From Rhodococcus rhodochrous (GTDB lineage Bacteria; Actinomycetota; Actinomycetes; Mycobacteriales; Mycobacteriaceae): 64,000 nucleotides of DNA. Made by a program: the position numbers and the translations under genes. Of the stretch, positions 26,836 to 35,232 are shown piece by piece; the first letter of the stretch is position 1, and every line of letters begins with the position of its first letter. Under the pieces are notes generated by a model that was not told the DNA's origin, made no database searches, and was given only the letters and a program-made list of their open reading frames with translations. Where the stretch lies: NCBI RefSeq assembly GCF_900187265.1, contig NZ_LT906450.1, positions 4,579,444 to 4,643,443 of the forward strand, read 5' to 3'.

Positions 26836-27466
26836 TATTCGAACTTATGTCAGATGTGACGAGCGCCAACATCCGGGCCATCAGTTCGATCCGTCGCACC
26901 TCGAATTCCGGCTGCGGATGCACCGTCGACGCCAGCGCTTCGCCATCGAACATGTGCACGAGCGACAGCAGGAGGGTGTCGAAGACGTCGGCCGGGAACC
27001 GTGCCGCGACAGGCAGCGACCTGCCGAAATCGACGATCTGGGCGTGGTAGCGCTCGGCCATCGGCGTCAGATGCTCCCGCAACGCCGGGTCGGTGCGCGC
27101 CGCGCCGAGCAGTTCGTACCAGGCTGCGTTCATCGGGGCCCGGCAGGCGGTGCGCAGCAGCTCGAGGCACACCCGCAGCGACTCGGAGATGTCCGCGTGC
27201 TCGTCACCGAGCGCCGCGAGACCCGCTTCGAAATTCGCGAACTGGCGTTCCCGGACGGCGTCGGCCGCCGCGATCATCAGGTCGAGTCGCGTGGGGAAGT
27301 GCCGGAACACCCCACCCGACGACACCCCCGAGCGCCGGCACACCTCACCGATCGTGGTCGCGGTGTAGCCGAGCTCGGCGAGGGCAGTGATGGTCGCGTC
27401 GAGGATGCGACCGATCGTCTCCTCCCTGCGCTCCTGCTGGGTACGACGTACTGCGGGTGCACTCAC
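26825..27466 (-). CDS. TetR family transcriptional regulator within the D-aminoacylase operon
   Basis: 213 residues, GTG start sharing GTGA with the upstream acylase stop. The helix-turn-helix is at about 18-62 (RILDATITALAELGYTATTIGEVCRRSGVSSGGVFRHF is the relevant region, residues 20-57). Being cotranscribed inside the operon suggests autoregulation of the whole operon from the 29284-29355 promoter region. Ligand unknown. Confidence 0.82.
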   Translation of the reverse strand: MSAPAVRRTQQERREETIGRILDATITALAELGYTATTIGEVCRRSGVSSGGVFRHFPTRLDLMIAAADAVRERQFANFEAGLAALGDEHADISESLRVCLELLRTACRAPMNAAWYELLGAARTDPALREHLTPMAERYHAQIVDFGRSLPVAARFPADVFDTLLLSLVHMFDGEALASTVHPQPEFEVRRIELMARMLALVTSDISSNNEQ

Positions 27467-29283
27467 GCGACGGGCTCACCCGCCGGGACGCGCATCGGCG
27501 CGGGTCCGCGCTCCTCCACCCCGGCGCGCAGGAACCGGCCGGTGCCGACGGTGCGTCCGTAACCGGACACGAACTCGCCGTCGCGGAAGACCACCCGGCC
27601 GGCGACCGCCGTCGCCGTCACCGCGCGGTCGTTGCGGTTGACCATGCGGCGGATTCCGCCGAACTCCTCGAGCGGCGACTCGTGATAGGCATCGACGTCG
27701 GCGTTCAGCCCGGCAGGATCGACGACGACGAAGTCGGCGCGGTCACCCACCCGCAGGTGGCCGGCATCGATTCCGTAGAAGTCGCCGAGTTCGCCGGTGA
27801 GCTTGTGGACGGCTTCGGGCAGCGTGAGGAACGGCCTGCCCGCCTTCTCGGCGTCGTGGACGCGGCGGAGCAGGCAGATCGCGAAGTTGTAGAAGGCCAT
27901 GTTCCGCAGGTGGGCGCCGGCATCCGAGAACCCGACGGTGACGCCGGGCGTGCGGATGAGCCGGTCGGCGACCTTGCTTCGGTCGTTGGCGATCACGGTG
28001 TGCCACCGGAACTTCCGGCCGTACTCGACGACGAGGTCGAGGAAGGTGTCGACAGGATGCAGCTTCCTCTCGCGCGCGACGTCACCGATCGACCGGCCGA
28101 CGAGCGAGGCGTCGGGGCATTCGACGATCCGAGTGTCGTCGAAGTCGCGGTGCCACACGCGCGGCGAGAACTTCTTCTCGAAGTCCTGCCGGAACCAGCG
28201 GCGGTAGGCCTCATCGCGCAACAGGTCGTTGCGGACGAGTTCGTCCTGCAGATGCAGTGCGGCACGGCCCGATCCGAACTCCTCGAAGACGACGAGGTCG
28301 ATGCCGTCGGAGTACACCTCGAAGGTCGTGGGCAGATGTTGCCAGCGGAAGGCACCCTTGCCGATCCGGTTGGCCGCAAATGCGATCGGACCGAAGATGC
28401 GGTTGACCCACCGTTCGGCCTTCGTGTCGGCCGCTGCGAGCACCGACGCCTTCATCGGCTTGCGCCCGATGCCCGTGCTGGCGAGGGCGAAGAACGCGAC
28501 GTCGTACTTGGTGTTGAGGTTCGGCACTGCCTGCAGGGTACGACCGCGCCGGCGCAAGATCTTGTGCAGGCGGCGGAATTCCGACCACGACGCGTGGGTG
28601 GACGGCAGGGTGCGCGAGCGATAGCGGTCGCCGTCCATCTTGTCCCACGGGTTCGTCATCGTCGACACGCCGAGGAAGCCCGCGTCGAGGGCGTCCTCGA
28701 CGCGCGCGTCGATCTCGGCGAGTTCGGCCCGGGTCGGGCGGTTCGCCGACTCGGTGGAGCGCCCGAGCCCCATCACCGACGCGCGGAGGTCCGAATGTCC
28801 CACGAAGGCCGTCACGTTCGGGCCGAGCGGAAGCTTGTTCAGCGCCTCGATGTATTCGCGGGGCGTGTTCCAGGTCTTGGACTTCTCGAGGGCCGAGAGG
28901 ACGTGCTCGCGCGGGAGTGCTTCGACGCGACTGAACAGGTCGGCAGCGTCGACCGGCGGCACGAAGACCGTCGAGATCGAGCAGTTGCCCATGAGCACGG
29001 TCGTGACGCCGTGCCGCACCGACTCGGACAGACCCGGACCCACGAGCACTTCGGCGTCGTAGTGGGTGTGGGTGTCGACGAAGCCGGGCATCACCCAGCG
29101 GCCGTGCGCGTCGACGACCTCGGTGTTCGGACCGGTGGGAAGGTCGTCGGAGGTCGCGGTGACGACGACTCCGTCGCGGATGCCGAGGTTGCGGACGACG
29201 CCGGGTGCGCCCGTCCCGTCGAACCAGAGACCACCTCGGACGATGACGTCGAAATCCCCATTATTGTGATCTACACCACTCAT
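27463..29283 (-). CDS. N-acyl-D-amino-acid deacylase / D-aminoacylase family amidohydrolase
   Basis: 606 residues with an amidohydrolase-superfamily TIM barrel between two beta-sandwich parts. The metal motif DTHTHYDAE lies near 70, MGNCSIS supplies the Cys typical of D-aminoacylases, and GFSDAGAHLRNM near 455 carries the later Asp/His ligands. These fit zinc D-aminoacylases, which release D-amino acids from N-acyl forms, although many actinobacterial members are uncharacterised. It is the first gene of a four-gene operon. It is divergent by 72 bp from a D-threonine-aldolase-like enzyme, which strengthens a D-amino-acid role. Confidence 0.8.
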   Translation of the reverse strand: MSGVDHNNGDFDVIVRGGLWFDGTGAPGVVRNLGIRDGVVVTATSDDLPTGPNTEVVDAHGRWVMPGFVDTHTHYDAEVLVGPGLSESVRHGVTTVLMGNCSISTVFVPPVDAADLFSRVEALPREHVLSALEKSKTWNTPREYIEALNKLPLGPNVTAFVGHSDLRASVMGLGRSTESANRPTRAELAEIDARVEDALDAGFLGVSTMTNPWDKMDGDRYRSRTLPSTHASWSEFRRLHKILRRRGRTLQAVPNLNTKYDVAFFALASTGIGRKPMKASVLAAADTKAERWVNRIFGPIAFAANRIGKGAFRWQHLPTTFEVYSDGIDLVVFEEFGSGRAALHLQDELVRNDLLRDEAYRRWFRQDFEKKFSPRVWHRDFDDTRIVECPDASLVGRSIGDVARERKLHPVDTFLDLVVEYGRKFRWHTVIANDRSKVADRLIRTPGVTVGFSDAGAHLRNMAFYNFAICLLRRVHDAEKAGRPFLTLPEAVHKLTGELGDFYGIDAGHLRVGDRADFVVVDPAGLNADVDAYHESPLEEFGGIRRMVNRNDRAVTATAVAGRVVFRDGEFVSGYGRTVGTGRFLRAGVEERGPAPMRVPAGEPVA

Positions 29284-29343
29284 GGCGCGAGGGTAACACG
29301 AGAAAGAGGTCGCGCACTCTCTAAATTCCCGGTCCCGACGGTC

Positions 29344-29349
29344 TACGGT
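29344..29349 (+). promoter_or_regulatory. -10 box (TACGGT) for leaderless start at 29356
   Basis: TACGGT ends 6 nt before ATG 29356 in the 72-bp region divergent from the D-aminoacylase-like gene. Confidence 0.55.
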
Positions 29350-29355
29350 TCGGCC

Positions 29356-30417
29356 ATGGACCTCGACACCACCCCGGCACTGCTCGTCGACCGCGACATC
29401 CTCGACCGCAACATCGCGCGGATGGCGCAGTCCGCCGCCTCACGAGGCCTGTCGCTGCGACCCCACGCGAAGACGCACAAGTGCTCCGAGATCGGACGAC
29501 GCCAGCTCGGTGCGGGAGCCCGGGGACTGACGGTCGCGACCGTCTCCGAAGCCGAAGTCTTCGCCGACGAGGGTTTCGACGACCTGTTCGTCGCGTACCC
29601 GCTGTGGGTCGACGCTGCCCGCGGTGCACGGCTGCGCGCGCTGGCCGACCGGGTGCGCCTGACGGTCGGGATCGATTCCGCGACCGGAGCCCGGCAACTC
29701 GTCGAGCACGCCGGCACCGCGATCGGGGTGCTCATCGAGATCGACAGCGGGCACCACCGCACCGGCGTGTTGCCCGAGCAGGCCGGAACCGTGGCGTCGA
29801 CGGCACGCGAGGCGGGCCTCGACGTGCGCGGCGTCTTCACCTTCCCCGGCCACTCGTACGCACCCGACGCGCCGGACAGCGCAGCACGGGAGGAAGCCGA
29901 CGCACTGGCGGCAGCAGCGGCATCGCTACGAGCAGTGGGGATCGAGCCGACCGTGATCAGTGGGGGCTCCTCCCCCACGGCACTTCTCGACGTGCCCACG
30001 GTTGCAACCGAACTGCGTCCCGGCGTGTACGTCTTCGGTGATGCGCAGCAACTCGAACTCGGCGCGGTGAGCGAATCCGATATCGCGCTGACCGCCCTGG
30101 CGACCGTCGTTTCCGCTCGCGACGAGGTGGTCGTGCTCGATGCCGGTTCCAAGGTGCTCGGCGCCGACCGGGCCGCGTGGGCCACGGGGTACGGGCGCAT
30201 CCTCGGAGAACCGGACGCACGCATCACCGCGCTGTCGGAGCACCACGCGACGGTGCAGTGGCCGGAGGCGTCGACGCGCCCGCGGCTCGGCGACAGGGTG
30301 CGAGTGATCCCCAACCATGTGTGCAACGCCGTGAACCTCGCGGACGAGTTGATCACGGTCTCCGGCGACGCGGTAGTCGAGCGATGGAAGGTCGCGGCAA
30401 GAGGGTGTAACACGTGA
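29356..30417 (+). CDS. PLP-dependent D-threonine aldolase / D-serine dehydratase-like enzyme
   Basis: 353 residues from a leaderless ATG. The alanine-racemase-type N-terminal barrel has the PLP lysine in RPHAKTHK near residue 37, and ISGGSSPT binds the phosphate. The C-terminus has PNHVCNAVN, whose His and Cys match the zinc ligands of eukaryotic-type D-serine dehydratase and resemble the metal site of D-threonine aldolase. It should act on D-3-hydroxy-amino acids. Divergence from the D-aminoacylase operon suggests that released D-amino acids are then broken down here. Which of the two reactions it performs is open. Confidence 0.82.
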   Translation: MDLDTTPALLVDRDILDRNIARMAQSAASRGLSLRPHAKTHKCSEIGRRQLGAGARGLTVATVSEAEVFADEGFDDLFVAYPLWVDAARGARLRALADRVRLTVGIDSATGARQLVEHAGTAIGVLIEIDSGHHRTGVLPEQAGTVASTAREAGLDVRGVFTFPGHSYAPDAPDSAAREEADALAAAAASLRAVGIEPTVISGGSSPTALLDVPTVATELRPGVYVFGDAQQLELGAVSESDIALTALATVVSARDEVVVLDAGSKVLGADRAAWATGYGRILGEPDARITALSEHHATVQWPEASTRPRLGDRVRVIPNHVCNAVNLADELITVSGDAVVERWKVAARGCNT

Positions 30418-30497
30418 TCCCGAGACGGTCCCCACACGATCACCTCGAATTCGGCGTGTAGGTCACGAACACGACACCGATCCTCCCCGCGCGCCGC

Positions 30498-30503
30498 TAC
30501 GCT
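30498..30503 (+). promoter_or_regulatory. -10 box (TACGCT) for leaderless start at 30510
   Basis: TACGCT ends 6 nt before ATG 30510. This prefers 30510 over the TTG at 30507. Confidence 0.55.
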
Positions 30504-30509
30504 GCGTTG

Positions 30510-30956
30510 ATGCCGCTGAACCCCGACCTTGCCGGACGCATCTTTCCGCCGACGTCCTATCTCGTCGGCCGGGAGAAGATCCGGGAATTCGCCCGCGCCG
30601 TCCGATCGACGCATCCGATCCACCTCGATCCGGAGGCAGCCCGGGCCGCCGGCTTCCCTGATGTCGTGGCTCCTACGACCTTCACCACCGTCGTCCAGAG
30701 TCCGTCGGTGACACAACTTCTGGAGACGCCGGGTACCGGTCTCGAGCTGCACCGGGTGGTGCACGGGTCGGAGAAGGTCGAGCACCGGCGCCCGATCGTG
30801 GCCGGCGACGACCTGACCGCGACGCTCACCATCACGAAGGTCACCGAACGCGCCGGCAACCACATCCTGTCCACGATCTGCGAGATCCGGGACGACACGG
30901 ACGATCTGGTCGCGGTGGTCACTTCGACACTGCTTCACCGAGGAGACGACGCATGA
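30510..30956 (+). CDS. HadA-like (FAS1-type/MaoC N-terminal) dehydratase subunit
   Basis: 148 residues, a single hot-dog fold of the HadA/HadC type with YLVGREKIREFARAV at the front, HPIHLDPEAARAAGF, and VVHGSEKVEHRRPIVAGD. HadA-type subunits lack the catalytic Asp/His and pair with a HadB subunit, which is the next gene (ATGA overlap). The pair would dehydrate (3R)-hydroxyacyl-ACP or -CoA. It is a second HadAB-like set, not the ribosomal-region hadABC of mycobacteria, so a catabolic or lipid-specialised role is possible. Confidence 0.8.
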   Translation: MPLNPDLAGRIFPPTSYLVGREKIREFARAVRSTHPIHLDPEAARAAGFPDVVAPTTFTTVVQSPSVTQLLETPGTGLELHRVVHGSEKVEHRRPIVAGDDLTATLTITKVTERAGNHILSTICEIRDDTDDLVAVVTSTLLHRGDDA

Positions 30957-31390
30957 CACTCGGCACCGCACTACGATTCGACGAACTCGAGGTCGGTGCG
31001 ATCATCGCGAAGACCGAACTGACGGTGACCCGCAACGATCTGGTCCGCTACGCCGGTGCCTCGGGCGACTTCAACCCGATCCACTACGACGAGGTCGTCG
31101 CGGCCGGCGAAGGGCTCCCCGGCGTGCTCTGCCAGGGAATGCTCACCGCAGCCCTCGCCCTGCAGACCCTCACGGAACGGCTCGGCGATCCCACCGTGGT
31201 CGTCTCCTACGAGACACGGTTCACGCGACCCGTTGTGGTCGACCCGATGCACGGTGCCGTCCTGTCGGTGTCTGCGAGGGTCGCCCGCCGCGACGAGGCG
31301 GAGCGCATCGCACGGATCGATATCACCGTATCCGTCGACGACCGGCGGGTGCTCGGCAGGACCCAGGTCCGGCTCGCGTTCTCGTCCTGA
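30953..31390 (+). CDS. HadB-like MaoC (R)-hydratase/dehydratase, catalytic subunit
   Basis: 145 residues. Hydratase-2 motif ASGDFNPIHYDE near 38-49 supplies the catalytic Asp and His, and PGVLCQGMLTAALA continues the hot helix. It is coupled to the HadA-like gene by a 4-bp overlap, so the two form a heterodimer acting on (3R)-hydroxyacyl thioesters. A 56-bp gap separates it from the lipoprotein dehydrogenase, which may be on the same mRNA. Confidence 0.83.
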   Translation: MTLGTALRFDELEVGAIIAKTELTVTRNDLVRYAGASGDFNPIHYDEVVAAGEGLPGVLCQGMLTAALALQTLTERLGDPTVVVSYETRFTRPVVVDPMHGAVLSVSARVARRDEAERIARIDITVSVDDRRVLGRTQVRLAFSS

Positions 31391-31446
31391 CTCCGAACGC
31401 CGGGAATTCGCCGACGGAACGGACCTCGGTAAGAGAGGATCGACCC

Positions 31447-32583
31447 ATGTCGCGGACACTTCTCGTCGGCTTGGCCGCCGCAGCAACAGCTGTGTACCTC
31501 GGGGCATGTGCGTCCCCGTCGAGTCCGTCCGTCGACGAGGGTCCCGCCGGGGTGAGCCGTACCATCGTCGAGCACTCGGCGTCCGAGACGGCCACTCCGC
31601 GCGTGACCGGCATCGTCGCGTCCGGTCTCGACACTCCGTGGGGAGTTGCTTTTCTTCCCGGTGGTTCTGCACTGGTGACCGAGCGCAACACCGGCCGGAT
31701 CGTCGAGATCACCGACGGCGAGGTCCGCGAGGTCGGTCGCGTCGGCGAGACCCTCGCGCAGGGCGAATCGGGACTGCTGGGGATCGCGGTGTCGCCGACC
31801 TTCGACACCGACCGCTTCGTGTACCTGTACGTGACAACCGGCAGCGACAACCGGGTACTCCGAGCCGTTTTCGACGGCACCACGCTCGCCGAACCGGAGG
31901 TGATCCTCGACGGTATCCCGGCCGGGCGGATCCACGACGGCGGGCGGATGATCTTCGGTCCCGACGGGATGCTGTACGTCGCGACCGGCGAGGCGGGCCG
32001 ACGCGAACTTGCCCAGGACCCGAATTCACTCGGCGGCAAGATCCTTCGCATCACGGGCGACGGCGAACCCGCGCCCGGCAATCCCGATCCGGCGTCGCCG
32101 GTGTACTCGCTCGGTCACCGCAACGTACAAGGACTCGCATTCGACGACCGGGGACGGTTGTGGGCGTCGGAGTTCGGACAGAACGACGTCGACGAGCTGA
32201 ATCTCGTGACGGCCGGTGCGAACTACGGCTGGCCCGTGGTCGAAGGCGCCGGCGGGTCCGACGAATTCGTCGACCCGGTGCTCACCTGGCCGGTCTCGCA
32301 GGCGTCGCCGTCGGGCCTGGCGTGGTTCGAGGGCAGCCTGTGGATGGCGACTCTTCGTGGAGAACGATTGTGGCGCATCGACGTCCAGGACACCGATGTC
32401 CAGGACACTGACGTTCAGGGCACTGCAGCCACCGCGACCGACTTCTTCGTCGGCGAGTACGGAAGGTTGCGGACCGTCGTCGCCGCACCGGACGGCTCAC
32501 TGTGGCTGACGACATCCAACCGGGACGGTCGCGGCAGCCCGGCCGGCGACGACGATCGCATCCTCCGGATCGAGATCTCCTGA
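31447..32583 (+). CDS. PQQ-dependent aldose sugar dehydrogenase-like lipoprotein
   Basis: 378 residues. A lipoprotein signal ends at YLGAC (Cys21). The rest is a six-bladed beta-propeller of the soluble glucose dehydrogenase/YliI family. LDTPWGVAFLPGG opens it, GESGLLGIAVSP carries blade features, and SLGHRNVQGLAFD and SEFGQNDVDELN mark the cofactor and calcium site. It would oxidise sugars at the outer face of the membrane using PQQ. No PQQ synthesis genes are in the window. Residues 312-326 are three near-identical five-residue repeats (DVQDT). Confidence 0.82.
   Translation: MSRTLLVGLAAAATAVYLGACASPSSPSVDEGPAGVSRTIVEHSASETATPRVTGIVASGLDTPWGVAFLPGGSALVTERNTGRIVEITDGEVREVGRVGETLAQGESGLLGIAVSPTFDTDRFVYLYVTTGSDNRVLRAVFDGTTLAEPEVILDGIPAGRIHDGGRMIFGPDGMLYVATGEAGRRELAQDPNSLGGKILRITGDGEPAPGNPDPASPVYSLGHRNVQGLAFDDRGRLWASEFGQNDVDELNLVTAGANYGWPVVEGAGGSDEFVDPVLTWPVSQASPSGLAWFEGSLWMATLRGERLWRIDVQDTDVQDTDVQGTAATATDFFVGEYGRLRTVVAAPDGSLWLTTSNRDGRGSPAGDDDRILRIEIS
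32380..32424 (+). repeat. in-frame 15-bp tandem repeat (three copies) in the PQQ dehydrogenase gene
   Basis: Three 15-bp units encode DVQDT, DVQDT and DVQGT in a surface-loop position. Copy number could vary between strains without breaking the frame. Confidence 0.7.
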
Positions 32584-32586
32584 CGA

Positions 32587-33039
32587 TCAGGGGACGAGAA
32601 CGACGACCGTCTCGGCGACCAGTGCCGGACGCTCTCCGCCCTCGATCTCGATGGTGTATCCGACGACGAGGTTCGCGCCCTTCGCCGTGCGCTCGAGCGA
32701 CTTGAACTCCGCGCCGGCGCGGATCCGCGAGCCGACGGGGACCGGCGCGGGGTAGCGAACCTTGTTGCTGCCGTAATTGACCTTCATCTTCAGGCCCTCG
32801 AGGGAGAAGATCTGGGTGCCGAGCACCGGCAGCAGCGACAGGGTCAGGTAGCCGTGGGCGATGGTCTTGCCGTACGGGCCGTCCTTCGCGCGCTCGGGGT
32901 CGACGTGGATCCACTGGTGGTCGCCGGTGGCCTCGGCGAACAGGTCGATCCGCTTCTGGTCGATCTCGAGCCAGTCGCTGTGGCCGAGGTGCTCGCCGAC
33001 GGCCTTCTCGACCTCGTCGATTCCGTTGAAAACCCGCAT
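32587..33039 (-). CDS. MaoC family 3-hydroxyacyl-thioester dehydratase (HtdZ/Rv0130-like)
   Basis: 150 residues of a single hot-dog domain. ATGDHQWIHVDPERAKDGPYG holds the catalytic Asp/His, followed by TIAHGYLTLSLLP, then VNYGSNKVRYPAPVPVGSRIR. This closely follows the pattern I remember for M. tuberculosis Rv0130 (HtdZ), an (R)-specific enoyl hydratase. It is convergent with the PQQ dehydrogenase (3-bp gap) and lies 28 bp downstream of the GntR gene on the same strand, so these may be cotranscribed. Confidence 0.84.
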   Translation of the reverse strand: MRVFNGIDEVEKAVGEHLGHSDWLEIDQKRIDLFAEATGDHQWIHVDPERAKDGPYGKTIAHGYLTLSLLPVLGTQIFSLEGLKMKVNYGSNKVRYPAPVPVGSRIRAGAEFKSLERTAKGANLVVGYTIEIEGGERPALVAETVVVLVP

Positions 33040-33067
33040 TGTTGCTCCTGTCGATGTGCGGCGACGG

Positions 33068-33814
33068 TCAGAGACCGGCTCGCCTGAGGGTGACGCGATA
33101 GGTGTAGTGCTCGGGCAGAAAGTAACTCACCGACAACTCGGTGGGCACGCCGTCGTCGTTCGAGTACAACCGGTCGACGCGCAGCAGGGGATGTCCCACT
33201 TCGCAATTCAGTTCGGTCGCCACCTGTTCGGTGGCGAGCGCGACCGTGATGGATTGCGCGGCCTCGACGATCGGGCTGTCGAGATGCGGTTCGAGCAGTC
33301 CGATCATCGTGTTGCGGCTCGACGCACCCGCTTGAAGTTCCGGCGCGTCGAGCACGTGGGCGGCGACGGATTCCGGAAGGTGAACGGTGGTGAGCACGAA
33401 CGGGATTCCGTCGTGCAGACGCTTGAAGACCGCCGTGTACAGCACGTCGGTGTCGAGGCGCAGCCGGCTCGCGGCGTCGATGTCGACTCCGCGTCGCAGC
33501 GGCGAGACGATCTGCATGACCGTGTCGGCCGACAACGCGAGCAGATCCTCGATCGAGCCGAGCTGACGCCGGTAACGCCGGCCCGACTCGTTCGCGAACG
33601 TGCCGCGGCCGGGAACGCGGTAGACGATGCCGTCGGCGACGAGATCCTGGAAGGCGCGCCGCACCGTCTGCCGGCTCACGCCGTGTTCCTCGGCGAGTTC
33701 GGCCTCCGTGGGCAGCCGCGTGCCGTCGCTGTACCGCCCCGCCTCGACGGCCTCCCGGAGCTGGCGCGCGAGTTGCGCGTAGGCCGGTTCCGTTTCCCGC
33801 ACCTTGTAGTCCAT
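33068..33814 (-). CDS. GntR/HutC family regulator (UTRA domain)
   Basis: 248 residues. The winged-helix GntR domain is at about 8-75 (GTRLPTEAELAEEHGVSRQTVRRAFQDLVADGIV), and a UTRA ligand domain is at about 95-240. A TAGGAT -10 box sits 9 nt before ATG 33814. It stands between the HtdZ-like gene and the acyl-CoA dehydrogenase, 26 bp downstream of the latter on the same strand. It is the best local candidate to bind the repeated ATGGCCGYACA motifs in the next intergenic region, although no binding site can be assigned from sequence alone. Confidence 0.83.
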   Translation of the reverse strand: MDYKVRETEPAYAQLARQLREAVEAGRYSDGTRLPTEAELAEEHGVSRQTVRRAFQDLVADGIVYRVPGRGTFANESGRRYRRQLGSIEDLLALSADTVMQIVSPLRRGVDIDAASRLRLDTDVLYTAVFKRLHDGIPFVLTTVHLPESVAAHVLDAPELQAGASSRNTMIGLLEPHLDSPIVEAAQSITVALATEQVATELNCEVGHPLLRVDRLYSNDDGVPTELSVSYFLPEHYTYRVTLRRAGL

Positions 33815-33840
33815 GACGGACCGATCCTAGCGGCCGGTCG

Positions 33841-34992
33841 TCACAGTCCGCCGCGTGCTACGAGCTGGCTCGCGATGACGTTGCGCTGGATCTCGTTGGT
33901 GCCCTCGCCGACGATCATCAGCGGCGCGTCGCGGAAGTAGCGCTCGACGTCGTACTCGGTGGAGTAGCCGTAACCGCCGTGGATGCGCACCGCGTTCAGG
34001 GCGATCTCCATCGCGATCTCCGAGCAGTACAGCTTGGCCATGCCGGCCTCCATGTCGCAGCGCTCACCGCTGTCGTACTTCTCCGCCGCGTAGCGCGCCA
34101 GCTGCCGCGCGGCGGTGAGCTTGGTGGCCATCTCCGCCAGGTAGTTGCCGACGGACTGGTGCTTCCAGATCGGCTGGCCGAAGCTCTCGCGCTGCTGCGC
34201 GTAGGCGAGCGAATCCTCGAGCGCGGCGGTCGCGACACCCAGGGCGCGGGAGGCGACCTGCAGACGACCGGTCTCGAGTCCCTTCATCATGTGGGCGAAG
34301 CCCTTGCCGGGCTCGCCGCCGAGGATCGCGTCGGCGGAGATGCGGTAGTTGTCGAAACTCAGTTCGCACGACTCGACGCCCTTGTAACCCAGCTTGGGCA
34401 GGTCGCGCGAGACCGTCAGGCCCGGGCCGTGCTCGACGAGCACCACCGAGATGCCCTTGTGGCGCGGCTGCGCGGTGGGATCGGTCTTGCACAGCAGCGC
34501 GATCAGCCCCGAGCGACGCGCGTTGGTGATCCACGTCTTGGCACCGTTGATGACCAGCTCGTCGCCGTCGCGCTTGGCGGTCGTCGTCATCGCCTGCAGG
34601 TCGGAGCCGCCGCCGGGCTCGGTCAGCGCCATCGTCGCGCGGATCTCACCGGTGGCCAGCCTGGGCAGGTACTTGCTCTTCTGCTCCTCGGTGCCGAACA
34701 GGGTCAGCAGCTTGGCGACGACGGTGTGCCCGCCCATCGCACCCGACAGCGACATCCATCCGCGGGCGAGTTCCTCGGTGACCTGGACGTAGCAGGGCAT
34801 CGACACCGGCGATCCGCCGTACTCTTCCGGCACGGCGAGCCCGTAGATGCCGATCTGCTTCATCTGCTCGATCCACTTCTCGGGGTACTCGTTGGCGTGC
34901 TCGACCTCCTGCACCGACGGCTTGACCTCCCGATCGATGAAGTCGCGGACGGTCTTGACCAGAAAAGTCTCTTCGTCGTTCAGGTAGGTCAC
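33841..34992 (-). CDS. acyl-CoA dehydrogenase (proposed C5-dicarboxylate locus)
   Basis: 383 residues from GTG 34992 (TYLNDEETFLVKTVRDFIDREV). It has ATMALTEPGGGSD and INGAKTWITNA in the FAD domain and the canonical catalytic Glu in VGEGTNEIQ, so it should be a working dehydrogenase. Longer in-frame starts exist at 35061 and at an ATG that lies inside the repeated motif; I prefer GTG because homology begins there. It is divergent from a CitE lyase and mesaconyl-CoA-hydratase-like gene, so methylsuccinyl-CoA or a similar short branched substrate is plausible. Confidence 0.83.
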   Translation of the reverse strand: MTYLNDEETFLVKTVRDFIDREVKPSVQEVEHANEYPEKWIEQMKQIGIYGLAVPEEYGGSPVSMPCYVQVTEELARGWMSLSGAMGGHTVVAKLLTLFGTEEQKSKYLPRLATGEIRATMALTEPGGGSDLQAMTTTAKRDGDELVINGAKTWITNARRSGLIALLCKTDPTAQPRHKGISVVLVEHGPGLTVSRDLPKLGYKGVESCELSFDNYRISADAILGGEPGKGFAHMMKGLETGRLQVASRALGVATAALEDSLAYAQQRESFGQPIWKHQSVGNYLAEMATKLTAARQLARYAAEKYDSGERCDMEAGMAKLYCSEIAMEIALNAVRIHGGYGYSTEYDVERYFRDAPLMIVGEGTNEIQRNVIASQLVARGGL

Positions 34993-35036
34993 GGGGGCAC
35001 CCTTCGTCGGGGACGGGCCACACGGACCCGGGAAAC

Positions 35037-35052
35037 TTTGTACGGCCATTTT
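35037..35052 (-). promoter_or_regulatory. shared motif, left copy at the acyl-CoA dehydrogenase promoter (AAAATGGCCGTACAAA)
   Basis: On the minus strand the motif follows a TTGACA box (35072-35077) by 17-18 bp, so its A-rich front would be the -10 region and GGCCGTACA would cover the start site. The same layout precedes whiB at 48040-48055. Confidence 0.55.
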
Positions 35053-35179
35053 GTGGACCAAGTTCGGGCGTTGTCAACGCGAAGACACTCATTCGACGTC
35101 GTGATTGCAGAGTTTTAGCCGATACGAACGACTGCACCTTCCTATGGGCACACCTCTCCGTGGGGTGGCATACCGCCAA

Positions 35180-35197
35180 CAATGGCCGTACATTTGG
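35180..35197 (+). promoter_or_regulatory. shared motif, right copy before the CitE gene (CAATGGCCGTACATTTGG)
   Basis: Inverted relative to the left copy and 35 bp before the CitE start. It nearly matches 48151-48166 (ATGGCCGCACATTTGG), also placed opposite a left copy. Candidate operator. Confidence 0.55.
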
Positions 35198-35232
35198 CGC
35201 CGTCATTGCCGACCGAACTCCCCGAGGTCCCC

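Noticed and set aside
35182-35232. ATG inside the shared motif as the true start of the CitE gene (and likewise for the acyl-CoA dehydrogenase and whiB)
   Set aside because: The extra N-termini (MAVH.., MAVQ..) are not family-like, whiB has a strong Shine-Dalgarno at 47986, and the fourth copy encodes only ten codons, so the motif is better read as regulatory DNA.
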